From contig CAIOTH010000151.1 in assembly GCA_903861145.1 (NCBI GenBank), positions 1-59,885 of the forward strand: a stretch of DNA of 59,885 nt. The letters run 5' to 3'. The notes beneath the pieces were generated by a model. The model did no database searches. It saw only the letters and a program-made list of their open reading frames with translations, and was not told where the DNA came from. Positions 36,093 to 44,970 of the stretch are shown piece after piece. The position numbers were made by a program, and so were the translations under genes. Position 1 is the first letter of the stretch. The number at the start of each line of letters is the position of its first letter. Source of the stretch: an uncultured Bacteroidota bacterium. Its GTDB lineage: Bacteria > Bacteroidota > Bacteroidia > Chitinophagales > LD1.

Positions 36093-36139
36093 AGTCAGTA
36101 TTGAGTAGTGAGTATTTAGTATTAAGACAAAGCAAATTC

Positions 36140-36227
36140 CAGTTTAACGCAATAACTACAACCCCACAAAAATGAATTTCTTGTGTGCTTTGTATTAATC
36201 TTTGTGCTCTTTGTGTTAAACTGCATT
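36140..36227. repeat. CACAAAG inverted-repeat element, copy D
   Basis: The right part, with GTGCTTTGTATTAATCTTTG and CTCTTTGTGTTAAACTGCAT, matches the right arms of the other copies; the left part is degraded to AGTTTAACGCAA. It occupies the upstream region of clpB. Confidence 0.65.
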
Positions 36228-36391
36228 TTATTCGCACAAAGTTGGCAAAAAGCGCTCCATAAAAATATGAGTAAAATTTGTCAGGTTTATGATGAAAATC
36301 AATGCCTTAACGTCCGATTTGAGTCAAAACTGGTGGAAATTTTTTCCGAATGGTTCAAAGGGAGGGAGAATTATTGCGGCTATTTATCCTC

Positions 36392-39220
36392 TCATTTTTC
36401 AATTACTAGCCGGCTCACCCACTTATTATTTCCAGAAAGTGTAATGGAAATCACATAAACACCGGCACTAAGCTGAGGCAACGATAGTTTGTATTGAACC
36501 GATTCCTGGTTCTTATCTATATCTTTAGCGTACACAAGCTGCCCTATTTCATTTAAAATACTTAAATGAATTTTGCCCGTTGCCACTGATGAACATTGAA
36601 TTGTAAAATTACCATCATTCGGGTTAGGCATAACACTGGTTTTGCCACTTTTGGTTACCTGCTCAACACCGGTGCAAATTGCTACCACCAAAGGCTGGTT
36701 GGTGGTGTCAAACCCGGCAGGGTTGCCGGCAATTAAAGTAGCATTGTACGTTCCGGGGCTTGGATAATAAACAACCGGGTTTTGCTGGGTAGAATTAGAC
36801 GGCACCCCGCCCGGAAAACTCCATTGCCATGAAGTGGGATTAAATCCTGAAACATCTGTAAACCGGATGGTATCTAAACAGTAGTTGCCTGAGTTATTGG
36901 TTTGGTAAGCGGCCGATGGCCGGTTATACCAGTTATTATAAAGGCTCGTTTCCCAAATATCGCGGCCGTAGGTTGCTGCGCGCAATTTACCTGCGGGGTA
37001 TGATATCTTCAAATCGTAAATCGAAGTGTTAGGCAGCCCGGCATCAAAGGGCACCCAATGATTTAAGGTGCTATCAATATAATAAAGCCCCCCGCCGTAC
37101 GAAAGGCCGGCATAAAGCGCACCCGGCGAATTTTTAAGCAGTACTAAAGAGTAAACATTAAAAATTGGCGATGAAGGCAAACCCACCGAGTAGTTAAGCC
37201 AGGTTTGCCCGCCGTTAGTGGTAACATAAACGCCATCATAAGCGGCTACCCAGGCATTTTGAGGATTTGTATACGACACAATAAGGGCATACATGGGATA
37301 AGGAAGGCTTTGAGTGATGTTGGTAAAAGTTTGCCCCCCATCGGTTGAAAGGAACAGGCTATCGTAGGTTGAGGCATATATATAATTAGAGTCGGTGGGT
37401 GCAATGGCGATGTTTACATAAGCATTGCCGTAGTAATCATTCGGGTTTAAAGGCGGCGAGTTTAATTGGGTAAATGAATTACCCGCATCGGTAGATTTAT
37501 AAATAAAGTCTTTGCCAACATATAAACTGTTATGGTTTTGCGGATTGAGAACGTAAGGGCATTCCCAACTGCCAAGGCCATTTACACCGGTGCCATAAGA
37601 ATTGACAATATTAGTTAGGGTAACACCACCGTCGGTTGATTTATCGATATACCCAAACTGCGCCGAGGTATAGATGATGTTATCGTCTGTTGGGTCAATT
37701 ATTCCCATCATACCATCGCCGCCATCAATGCTGTTTGCACTGGTATCCTGCTGCAGCAATGTTCCGTCATCCTGCCTTGAAGTAAGATAAGTGCCGGCTG
37801 TATTAAAGGAGGTAAAGGTAGTATACAACTGGCCGATATTAATTCCGTTGTTAAGGCCCGCCCATGTGTTTCCGGCGTCAGTTGAGATGAATATTCCCCC
37901 GTCGTTAGCAGTAAAAACAGTATCACCGCCCTGGCCGAAAAAACGTATATCGTGGTGATCCGAATGGTCGCTTGTCCAGGCAGTGTACCAGCTAACTCCC
38001 CCGTCGTTCGAATAATCAGAATTAACACCACCCATTACCAAAACATCCCTGTTAACCGGCGAGGCACTGATAACAAGTGCATAAGTAGCATAACCGCCGG
38101 TTGCATCAGGCGAGGCGCATTGTAGCGTAAAGTTATTTCCACCATCCAGCGACCGGTAAACGCCAATAAAATTCGACATCAAAACTCCGCCGCTAACAGC
38201 ACCGGTATCGGTAACCAATATATATACGCAGTTTGTATCGGCCGGTGTAACCGCCATTCCAAACCCGCCCGATGTAATTGCATCAGGTAAGCCACCGGTC
38301 ATCACATTCCAGGTAGTGCCTGCATTATTCGACCGGTATAGCTGGTCGTTAGTAGCGTAAATAACATTCGGGTTACCCGGTTTAAACTCCATGCAAAGCA
38401 TATTGGGTTGGTTCAAAACCTTACTCCAACTGTTGCCACCGTTCATGGTTCGGTAAATGCCAACATTTGTGGCGGCGTACATAACGTTTGTATCGGTGGG
38501 ATGCATGATTAACCTGGATATGGTAACATATTGCGACGTAGTAAATATTAACCCCGTATTAACCCATGTTTGGCCTCCGTTAACCGATTTTAAAACACCA
38601 GTACTTAATGAAGCCGTGTTGGCATAATCGCCGGTGGCAATAAAAAGAGTTTGAGTATTCGTTGGATTAATAATCACATCACTAACCCCTATTTGCGACA
38701 GGTTATCGGTGTTTAGCAATTGCCAGTTCTGGCCAAAGTCGTTAGTTTTCCATAACCCGCCCGAAGGCGCACCGGCGTATATGACATTGCCGTCAAGCGG
38801 GTCGAACCTAACACAGTTTAGCCGCCCTTTGCAACTCCACCCATAAAAACTAAACGGGTCTTTGGGGCCAATATAATTCCAGTTAGCCGCAGCCCGGGCT
38901 GTTGCCGATATTAATTTATCCCTGTAGAAATTATATTCGGCAGTATCAAAGGCATTTTGCCTTAAGCCCCCGGTTGCCACCATGCGCCCCAGCATTTCGC
39001 GTTCCCACCGCTTATAAAGCATCCATGAGTCATCACGGTTTGTTTCTGCACCCCGGTGTTGTAATATTTCATTCTTGTTCAAATTCCACCATTGGTTAAA
39101 TTCTTTTTGAACTGTAAAAAAGTTTACGCGTACGTCGCGCATATCCTTTAACCAGTTTTGCGCGTTTGCCCTAAACAAATTAAACAGCAGTATGCAAAAT
39201 ATTGGCAGCGCTTTTTTCAT
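36392..39220 (-). CDS. BNR/sortilin-type propeller protein with PKD and T9SS type A sorting domain
   Basis: The 942-residue product has a signal peptide (MKKALPIFCILLFNLFRANA) and at least ten BNR/Asp-box blades from about residue 150 to 720 (GLWKTNDFGQNW, VLKSVNGGQTW, IYRTMNGGNSW, LYRSNNAGTTW, IFISTDAGNTW, FLSTDGGQTF, VYVTTNGGQTW). This is the VPS10/sialidase-like double propeller arrangement, with no catalytic sialidase residues noticed. A PKD domain (FTDVSGFNPTSWQWSFPGG, about 770-845) and a type A T9SS sorting domain (MPNPNDGNFTIQ to the end, about 860-942) follow. It should be a surface or secreted carbohydrate- or protein-binding molecule. Confidence 0.9.
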   Translation of the reverse strand: MKKALPIFCILLFNLFRANAQNWLKDMRDVRVNFFTVQKEFNQWWNLNKNEILQHRGAETNRDDSWMLYKRWEREMLGRMVATGGLRQNAFDTAEYNFYRDKLISATARAAANWNYIGPKDPFSFYGWSCKGRLNCVRFDPLDGNVIYAGAPSGGLWKTNDFGQNWQLLNTDNLSQIGVSDVIINPTNTQTLFIATGDYANTASLSTGVLKSVNGGQTWVNTGLIFTTSQYVTISRLIMHPTDTNVMYAATNVGIYRTMNGGNSWSKVLNQPNMLCMEFKPGNPNVIYATNDQLYRSNNAGTTWNVMTGGLPDAITSGGFGMAVTPADTNCVYILVTDTGAVSGGVLMSNFIGVYRSLDGGNNFTLQCASPDATGGYATYALVISASPVNRDVLVMGGVNSDYSNDGGVSWYTAWTSDHSDHHDIRFFGQGGDTVFTANDGGIFISTDAGNTWAGLNNGINIGQLYTTFTSFNTAGTYLTSRQDDGTLLQQDTSANSIDGGDGMMGIIDPTDDNIIYTSAQFGYIDKSTDGGVTLTNIVNSYGTGVNGLGSWECPYVLNPQNHNSLYVGKDFIYKSTDAGNSFTQLNSPPLNPNDYYGNAYVNIAIAPTDSNYIYASTYDSLFLSTDGGQTFTNITQSLPYPMYALIVSYTNPQNAWVAAYDGVYVTTNGGQTWLNYSVGLPSSPIFNVYSLVLLKNSPGALYAGLSYGGGLYYIDSTLNHWVPFDAGLPNTSIYDLKISYPAGKLRAATYGRDIWETSLYNNWYNRPSAAYQTNNSGNYCLDTIRFTDVSGFNPTSWQWSFPGGVPSNSTQQNPVVYYPSPGTYNATLIAGNPAGFDTTNQPLVVAICTGVEQVTKSGKTSVMPNPNDGNFTIQCSSVATGKIHLSILNEIGQLVYAKDIDKNQESVQYKLSLPQLSAGVYVISITLSGNNKWVSRLVIEK

Positions 39221-39337
39221 ATCAATAAAATTATGGCGCCTGTGTAAAGGCTACGTATAAAGAAAAGCAAATTTGGCAAAGCGTACGGCATGATGAAAAT
39301 AGAATTTGTAACCCTATTCGGGCATAGTTGTATTGCC

Positions 39338-40960
39338 CTATTTTTTCAGAATAATACCACCCAGGGGGCTTAAAGAAATGCTGCCACCGGTAAAGCGTGT
39401 ACCATCCCCAATTGAATATAACACATGACAGTTGCCGGAGTATGAAAGTTCCTTTTTCTCTTCAGTAAAATTCATTACAACAAGCACCTCTTCTTCATCC
39501 AATTTTCGGGTATAGGCCAACACGCCTTCGGGTAAGGCTGTATTGCTTAACAGTTCAAGGCTACCTGATTGAATGGCGGGTGTTTGGTTACGGATTTTTA
39601 AGATTTGCTTTACTACGTTTAAAAGGGAGTTTTCATCTTTTGTTTCTACCTCAACGTTTACATCCTTAAAATTGGGATGAACCGGTAGCCATGTTTTAGC
39701 GGAGGAGGAAAACCCTGCGTTTGGAGAATTGTTCCATTGCATCGGTGTGCGCATTTCATCACGGTTCATAGTTTCGCCAAGCAATTCAAAAATAAACCGC
39801 GGAACGGCTTTGTATTTTTGGCCAATAGGGTCGAGCGACGTGTGGTAAGGGAATTTGGCATCGGTCATTCCTATTTCTTCGCCCATATACATACAGGGTA
39901 CACTGCGCACGGTAAGCTGCATCAGGTGCAAAACCTTTGCTTTTCGTACATCGTTACCAAGCCTCTTCATGCTTCTGCGACGGTCGTGGTTGCTAAACAC
40001 ATACACGGGCATAAAAGGCGAAGGGAAATCTTTTTCAAGGTTACTTATCAGCTCATAAAAGTAATGAGCGCTAAATTTGAAAGGCAGCATTTCAAAATCA
40101 AAAACCAGGCCCAGCCCGTCATTCTTTTCGGCGCCCGAAAACCTGCGGATAGCTTTTCTGTCGCCAAACACTTCACCTAAAAGCATTTTACTGCCATACT
40201 CATCGCATACGGCACGCAACTCTTTTGCAAAACCAGCGGTTTCGGGTTGATTGATGCTGTATTTCGCCTCCTGAAAAAACGAGGATGGGTCACTTTCAGA
40301 TGGGAAGATTTTCATTTTAAACGGATTGTTGCGGAACAACGCGTCTTTGTATATCACATTAAAGATATCGAGCCTGAATCCGTCGATTTGCTTGTTTAAC
40401 CAAAACCTTACGTTTTGCAACATTACCTTTTTAACCTCGGGGTTGCGGTAGTTGAGGTCGGGCTGAAAAGGCAAAAAGCTTGACCAAAAATACTGACCCC
40501 TTTCTTTACAATAATGCCAGCCTGTGCCACCGGTCATGCTGTACCAGTTGGTTGGCTTATCGCGCCAGATATACCAATCGGCTTTAGGATTGGTACGCGA
40601 AGAGGATGATTCTTTAAACCAGGGGTGCTCCATCGAGGTGTGGTTCATTACCATATCCAAAACCAGTTTCATGCCCCGCTTGTGCACTTCTTCTATCAAC
40701 TGCATGGCATCGTCCATATTGCCGGCGCCGGGGTCAATATCGGTATAGTCCGTAATATCATATCCAAAATCGACGTTGGCAGAACTGAAAAAAGGTGAAC
40801 TCCATATCGTTTCGAAACCCACACTTTGTATGTAATCCAGCTTTTGAATAATGCCTTGTATATCGCCTACGCCATCGGCATTGGTATCGTAAAAAGACCG
40901 GGGATATACCTGGTAGATAGTTGTAGTGTGATACCAAGGCAGCTTTAAGGATGGACTCAT
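39338..40960 (-). CDS. Alpha-glucosidase / oligo-1,6-glucosidase (GH13)
   Basis: The 540-residue product is a GH13 glycosidase with the catalytic triad in place: region I DMVMNHTS, region II GFRLDIF with nucleophile Asp198, region III LLGEVFG with acid/base Glu263, and region IV FSNHDRRRS with Asp326. The N-terminal YQVYPRSFYDTNADGVGD is typical of oligo-alpha-glucosidases. It lacks a signal peptide, so it works in the cytoplasm on imported malto- or isomalto-oligosaccharides or trehalose-type substrates. No sugar transporter, regulator or other GH13 gene is adjacent, so substrate and regulation stay open. Substitution at the His before the region IV Asp is not seen. Confidence 0.93.
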   Translation of the reverse strand: MSPSLKLPWYHTTTIYQVYPRSFYDTNADGVGDIQGIIQKLDYIQSVGFETIWSSPFFSSANVDFGYDITDYTDIDPGAGNMDDAMQLIEEVHKRGMKLVLDMVMNHTSMEHPWFKESSSSRTNPKADWYIWRDKPTNWYSMTGGTGWHYCKERGQYFWSSFLPFQPDLNYRNPEVKKVMLQNVRFWLNKQIDGFRLDIFNVIYKDALFRNNPFKMKIFPSESDPSSFFQEAKYSINQPETAGFAKELRAVCDEYGSKMLLGEVFGDRKAIRRFSGAEKNDGLGLVFDFEMLPFKFSAHYFYELISNLEKDFPSPFMPVYVFSNHDRRRSMKRLGNDVRKAKVLHLMQLTVRSVPCMYMGEEIGMTDAKFPYHTSLDPIGQKYKAVPRFIFELLGETMNRDEMRTPMQWNNSPNAGFSSSAKTWLPVHPNFKDVNVEVETKDENSLLNVVKQILKIRNQTPAIQSGSLELLSNTALPEGVLAYTRKLDEEEVLVVMNFTEEKKELSYSGNCHVLYSIGDGTRFTGGSISLSPLGGIILKK

Positions 40961-41010
40961 GTACTAGGAACTTAGAGGAAAGATAGCTTTTAAAGCCGGC
41001 TTATTTTCTA

Positions 41011-41412
41011 TTACCAAACAAACACCAACTCCTGCTTAATATCCGGGTGCAGCGAATGGGCTACGGGGCAGGCGCGGGCGGCGTTTTCTAAAATGGTTTT
41101 GTCCTTATCGGTAAAGTTATTGGGCGGAAATTTAAGCGTGGCGTGAACCTCAGATATCCGGCGGGGGTTAGATGCCATTACTTTGGTAATATCTATTTCG
41201 GTGCCGGTTAAATCAAGGCCCATATCGCGGGCCTTAATACCCATAATGGTCATCATGCAACTGCCCAGGGCGGTGGCTACTAAATCGGTGGGAGAGAAGG
41301 CCTGTGCCAAACCCTGGTTATCGAGCGGCGCATCGGTTATTATTTGAGTGCCGGAGTGTAAATGGGTTAATCGGGTGCGCAGGTTACCCTCGTAAACAAC
41401 TTTTGATGTCAT
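41011..41412 (-). CDS. OsmC family peroxiredoxin-like protein (second of two)
   Basis: The 133-residue product is an OsmC-fold protein with Cys52 in ALGSCMMTIMGIKARDMG and Cys115 in ARACPVAHSLHPD, the two redox cysteines of the family. It is a different subgroup from 21686..22102, judging by its SCMMT and CPVAHSL contexts, which are typical of the YhfA-like OsmC group. Its predicted role is the reduction of organic hydroperoxides. The upstream region holds repeat copy E, and a promoter-like pair for the divergent gene at 41613. Confidence 0.9.
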   Translation of the reverse strand: MTSKVVYEGNLRTRLTHLHSGTQIITDAPLDNQGLAQAFSPTDLVATALGSCMMTIMGIKARDMGLDLTGTEIDITKVMASNPRRISEVHATLKFPPNNFTDKDKTILENAARACPVAHSLHPDIKQELVFVW

Positions 41413-41435
41413 AACGCGTTAATTTTGAAATACAA

Positions 41436-41571
41436 AAGGCAATTTAACACAAAGGCCACAAAGTAACGAAATACTAAGGCCGCAAAGAAAACCAAAGATA
41501 AAGGCACCAAAAACTGTATTCTTTGTGTTTTTTGTATTAACCTTTGGGAGCTTTGTGTTAAACTGCATTTG
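41436..41571. repeat. CACAAAG inverted-repeat element, copy E
   Basis: Left arm AATTTAACACAAAGGCCACA with a second TAAGGCCGCAAAG, right arm CTTTGTGTTTTTTGTATTAA and GAGCTTTGTGTTAAACTGCA. It lies between two divergent genes, and its right end contains the TTTG at 41568..41571 that serves as the apparent -33 element for 41613. Confidence 0.72.
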
Positions 41572-41600
41572 TATTAACAAATCAATTTGGTTTAAGTTTG
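41568..41600 (+). promoter_or_regulatory. Promoter with a -33 element supplied by repeat copy E
   Basis: TTTG at 41568..41571 (the last bases of the repeat), 21 bases, then TAAGTTTG at 41593..41600, a full match to TAnnTTTG. The ATG at 41613 follows 12 bases later, so the leader would be very short; the adjacent ATG at 41616 is an alternative start. Confidence 0.5.
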
Positions 41601-41612
41601 TATTATTATTGA

Positions 41613-42365
41613 ATGATGGTGCGCAAATTTTCTATTCTTCTTTTTGCACTGGGTATTACATCGGGCGTTTTTGCGCAGTTTGGCAAAAAACCGGTTGATA
41701 TGCAGGATTACCAATACCACCACGAGGCTTCGGGTGGCTTGCGGTTGCAAAGCAACGGCGTTACCCTGTTTGGCGAGTATGGCTGGATTAAGGACTTAAA
41801 AACAACCCGCCTTTTACAAGTTGAATACACCTACGATATTGATTACCGGATGAAGAAGGATAAAGCGCAAATACAGGATGGGCGCGATTATTTTTACGGA
41901 CTTCAAAATCACTTTCATGTTATACGGGTTAGCTATGGCATTAAACGCACCATTGCCGAAAAGGCCGACCACAACGGTGTGCGCTTAACCTTTGTTGGTT
42001 TTGGGGGTATTGCCCTGGGCCTGCTTAAACCTTATTACCTGAACATACAACAAAGCGATAGCAGCTTAAACGCCGTGCCTACCCGTTACACCCCAGCCAC
42101 CGCCAGCCAGTTTTTAGACCAAAACCATATTTTAGAAGCGGCCCCCATACGCTACGGCCTTAACCAAATACAACCGGTGCCCGGCCTTACCGCCAAAATT
42201 GCTTTAGATTTTGACTGGGGCATTAAAGACGAGTTTGTAAAAGCCCTTGAAGCCGGTGCCGTTATTGATATTTACTACAAGCGCCTGCCCATTTACGCCA
42301 ATAACTACAACCGGTTTTACCAGTTTGGCGTTTATCTTTCTTTCCAGTTTGGGAAGAGGTGGTAG
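41613..42365 (+). CDS. Outer-membrane beta-barrel-like exported protein
   Basis: The 250-residue product has a signal peptide (MMVRKFSILLFALGITSGVFA) and alternating hydrophobic/polar strands with aromatic girdle residues, for example GGLRLQSNGVTLFGEYGWIK, RLLQVEYTYDIDYR, NHFHVIRVSYGIKRT, VRLTFVGFGGIALGLLKPYY, ending YQFGVYLSFQFGKRW. This is the pattern of a small outer-membrane beta-barrel, and the final Trp/Phe-rich strand would act as the insertion signal. Function unknown. It is followed by two long palindromic hairpins. Confidence 0.75.
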   Translation: MMVRKFSILLFALGITSGVFAQFGKKPVDMQDYQYHHEASGGLRLQSNGVTLFGEYGWIKDLKTTRLLQVEYTYDIDYRMKKDKAQIQDGRDYFYGLQNHFHVIRVSYGIKRTIAEKADHNGVRLTFVGFGGIALGLLKPYYLNIQQSDSSLNAVPTRYTPATASQFLDQNHILEAAPIRYGLNQIQPVPGLTAKIALDFDWGIKDEFVKALEAGAVIDIYYKRLPIYANNYNRFYQFGVYLSFQFGKRW

Positions 42366-42383
42366 GGATTTCTATAAATCAAA

Positions 42384-42429
42384 AATAAACGAGGATGGGC
42401 GAATAATTATTCGCCCATCCTCGTTTATT
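42384..42429. terminator. Perfect 46-base palindrome
   Basis: The two 23-base halves are exact reverse complements with no loop bases left over (AATAAACGAGGATGGGC at the start, GCCCATCCTCGTTTATT at the end). On the minus strand it is followed by TTTTT, so it can terminate the gene at 42507..44870, and it also lies after the plus-strand gene. Confidence 0.7.
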
Positions 42430-42441
42430 CCATCCAATAAA

Positions 42442-42479
42442 AAAGGCTTATGCCGAGTTTTAACTCGGCATAAGCCTTT
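42442..42479. terminator. Second long hairpin (38 bases)
   Basis: AAAGGCTTATGCCGAG pairs with CTCGGCATAAGCCTTT; 18 of 19 positions match. On the minus strand it is followed by TTTTTTTATT, the stronger of the two terminators for 42507..44870. Confidence 0.75.
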
Positions 42480-42506
42480 ACTTAAATCCATATAACCGGT
42501 GGTAGT

Positions 42507-44870
42507 TTATTTAACCACTACCAAACGTTGAACCCCGGTGTTAACTCCGCTTTTAACTTTAACCAGGTAAATGCCTGCACTTAGAGGGGCAACATTAACC
42601 GTTGTACCGGTGGCGGGCATTCTGCCTTGTAATAGTTCTTTACCAAGCATATCTTCAACCTGGTAAGTGGCTTCGTCGTTAAATGTGCCTCTTATCATTA
42701 CTTCGGCACTGGTAGGGTTAGGTAGCAGGGCAAACTCAATATTGCTAACTGCACTTATACCGGTTGTGCCACCTTTTAGTGTGGTTATAACGGTATTTGT
42801 AATTACCGGTGCGTTGGCATCAAAATAAATGTTACCGGTGTTAAATACCTGTGTGCCCGGTGTTAAGCCCGGTTTAAGATTAGCGCGTATGGCAATTGAA
42901 CCCTGGCTGGCCAATAAACTGGCACCGGTATCGGGCAGGTTAATGTTTGCAAACGAAACTACCAGCACATTACCAATAACCTGTGCAACATGCGGATGAC
43001 TGGCATAAGTTACGGTTACCGTTGATAGGTCAATATTATCGCTTAAAGTGTCGCGTACAATTATTGTATTGGCAGGGGCGTTACCGGTGTTTTGGAAGTG
43101 GATAGTGTAAGCTACTGTTCTGATAGCATCTTCAACCTCGCCTCTTGCTCCGCGGCCTTTAGGCGAAACAGATTTGCCGTTAGGGTCCCATGAACCAACT
43201 ACTGAATCGATGATACTTGAAACATTATCGCCGGGAGTTAAGTCGCCGTTGATTGGGTTAACCCACATGGTATCGTAAACTAAGGAAGCCAACGGTAAAC
43301 TGCTATCGGCCGCAAGGTCAACAAAAATATAGCCGGAGGAACCGGGTGTTAAGCTGCTGTAGTTGTAGGTAATCAAGTGGTTCGATACATCAATAACAGC
43401 GGGCCCCGGTTGCGAAGAAACGAACGAAGTGCCTACAGGGTAACTGTAAACAATGGTACCGTTCATTAGTATCGTTCCGTTGTTGTAATATTCCAAATAG
43501 GTGTAAAGCGGAAAGCCCGGTGTAACAGTTGATGCATGGAATAAATACGCTTGCATATCCTGCACCGGTACGTTGCTTACTACCTGGCAGTAATTAGAGG
43601 TGCAAAGTGTATTGCCATTGGCAGAATCGGTAGAGGTGGTAGTTAAGCACACGGTCCAGGTTCCTTGCGAGTTATAAACGTGGTAAGGATTGTTGAGGGT
43701 GGATGTAGTGCCATCGCCAAAATCCCAACTACTGGTTGTGCTGCCGTAAACCGACTGGTTATAAAAGTAAACCGTGTCGTTAGAAACATACGTGTTAAAA
43801 TAAGCCTGGCAATAAGGATAATTATTGAGTGAGTCATTGTATACATAAACCCATTGCTGAGACGAACATGAGTCGCCGGTGCTGTAATAAAGGGTCATAG
43901 TTACATCGTAGGTTCCGGAGTTGGTGTAGTAATGCACCGGACTGATAACATTACCGGTAGTGCCATCACCAAAATTCCAACTAACCGAGGAGAGAGTATA
44001 GCTTGCATCGTAACTACCATAAAAGGCTACGCTTTGCAGGTTAATTCCCTGCTGGCTATATTGAAACGAACAATTACCCGGTGCTGAAATAGTATAGCAG
44101 GTATAACCAAAACATCCACCGGCGTCTGTAACATCAACGCAATAATTGGTACCGGCAAGCAAACCACCGTTTGCTCCGCATAAAGTAGAACCGGTATCAC
44201 CGGTAGACCAATAATAGTTATAAGGGGCTGTTCCTCCAATTAGAGTAGTAGTTAAACCTAATTGACCATTGCATGCCAATGAATCCGGATAAAGTGCAAC
44301 ACTTATCTGGCAATTGTTATTGGATGAGCAGGTGGTATTGTAGCATCCATTGGCATCGCTAACGGTTACACAAAGGCCCTGTCCTGCGTTTAATTCGCAG
44401 GCACCCGATCCGTTGGTACTGTTTGACCATACGTAAGTGTATGGCGCGGTGCCACCGGTTATTAGGGCCGTAAAGTGCCTCAACCCTCCGGGGCATGTTG
44501 AGGTATCGGCCACCAATGCTACAGAAAGGCTACAAGGTACTTGCACCTCCAGGTAAATGTTCAGGGTATCGCACCCAAGGAACAGTCCATTGCTATACGT
44601 ACATTGGTAAACCTGCATAACATCCTGTCCAACAAAGCCCTGGTTTGGGCAGTACTGCAAAAAGGTATTGGTAGCAGCGGCCACTCCGTTTTGCGGCTGG
44701 GTTATAATAACTATGCTATCAAACTGGCCTCCATTTGCCAGGTTACTGGTCATCGTATCGCACTGGTTTTCGTTTACAACCACCGTCATCGATGAGATTT
44801 GCTGGCTAAATACTTTAGCCGATAATGCCAGGCACATTATCAGTATCAGCGCTGTTTTAAATGGTTTCAT
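42507..44870 (-). CDS. Modular T9SS type A surface protein with PKD domains
   Basis: The 787-residue product has a signal peptide (MKPFKTALILIMCLALSAKV), an N-terminal cadherin/Ig-like domain (about 22-110, with IITQPQNG and LQYCPNQGFVG), two to three SprB-type repeats (GGTAPYTYVWSN, GGTAPYNYYWSTG), two PKD domains (SVSWNFGDGTTG and SSWDFGDGTTS followed by a Tyr-Gly-T motif), a DUF7619-like domain (GSWDPNGKSVSP...HFQNTGNAP...NIYFDANAPVITN, about 570-700) and a type A T9SS sorting domain to the end. It is a surface adhesin-type protein. It shares its N-terminal domain type with the next upstream gene, 100 bases away, and the pair may form an operon. Confidence 0.88.
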   Translation of the reverse strand: MKPFKTALILIMCLALSAKVFSQQISSMTVVVNENQCDTMTSNLANGGQFDSIVIITQPQNGVAAATNTFLQYCPNQGFVGQDVMQVYQCTYSNGLFLGCDTLNIYLEVQVPCSLSVALVADTSTCPGGLRHFTALITGGTAPYTYVWSNSTNGSGACELNAGQGLCVTVSDANGCYNTTCSSNNNCQISVALYPDSLACNGQLGLTTTLIGGTAPYNYYWSTGDTGSTLCGANGGLLAGTNYCVDVTDAGGCFGYTCYTISAPGNCSFQYSQQGINLQSVAFYGSYDASYTLSSVSWNFGDGTTGNVISPVHYYTNSGTYDVTMTLYYSTGDSCSSQQWVYVYNDSLNNYPYCQAYFNTYVSNDTVYFYNQSVYGSTTSSWDFGDGTTSTLNNPYHVYNSQGTWTVCLTTTSTDSANGNTLCTSNYCQVVSNVPVQDMQAYLFHASTVTPGFPLYTYLEYYNNGTILMNGTIVYSYPVGTSFVSSQPGPAVIDVSNHLITYNYSSLTPGSSGYIFVDLAADSSLPLASLVYDTMWVNPINGDLTPGDNVSSIIDSVVGSWDPNGKSVSPKGRGARGEVEDAIRTVAYTIHFQNTGNAPANTIIVRDTLSDNIDLSTVTVTYASHPHVAQVIGNVLVVSFANINLPDTGASLLASQGSIAIRANLKPGLTPGTQVFNTGNIYFDANAPVITNTVITTLKGGTTGISAVSNIEFALLPNPTSAEVMIRGTFNDEATYQVEDMLGKELLQGRMPATGTTVNVAPLSAGIYLVKVKSGVNTGVQRLVVVK

Positions 44871-44970
44871 AAGTTTTGGTTTATGGTTTTTAAAATCAAT
44901 TTTATTTAAATGCTGTTTTGAAATCTGGTGATGTTTTATTTATGAGCTGTTCATAAGCTTTGTTTTATAA

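Noticed and set aside
39338-40960. Classifying the GH13 protein as trehalose synthase or amylase by subfamily
   Set aside because: The visible motifs fit oligo-alpha-glucosidases in general; the determining residues for subfamily cannot be judged by eye, and no neighbouring genes narrow it.
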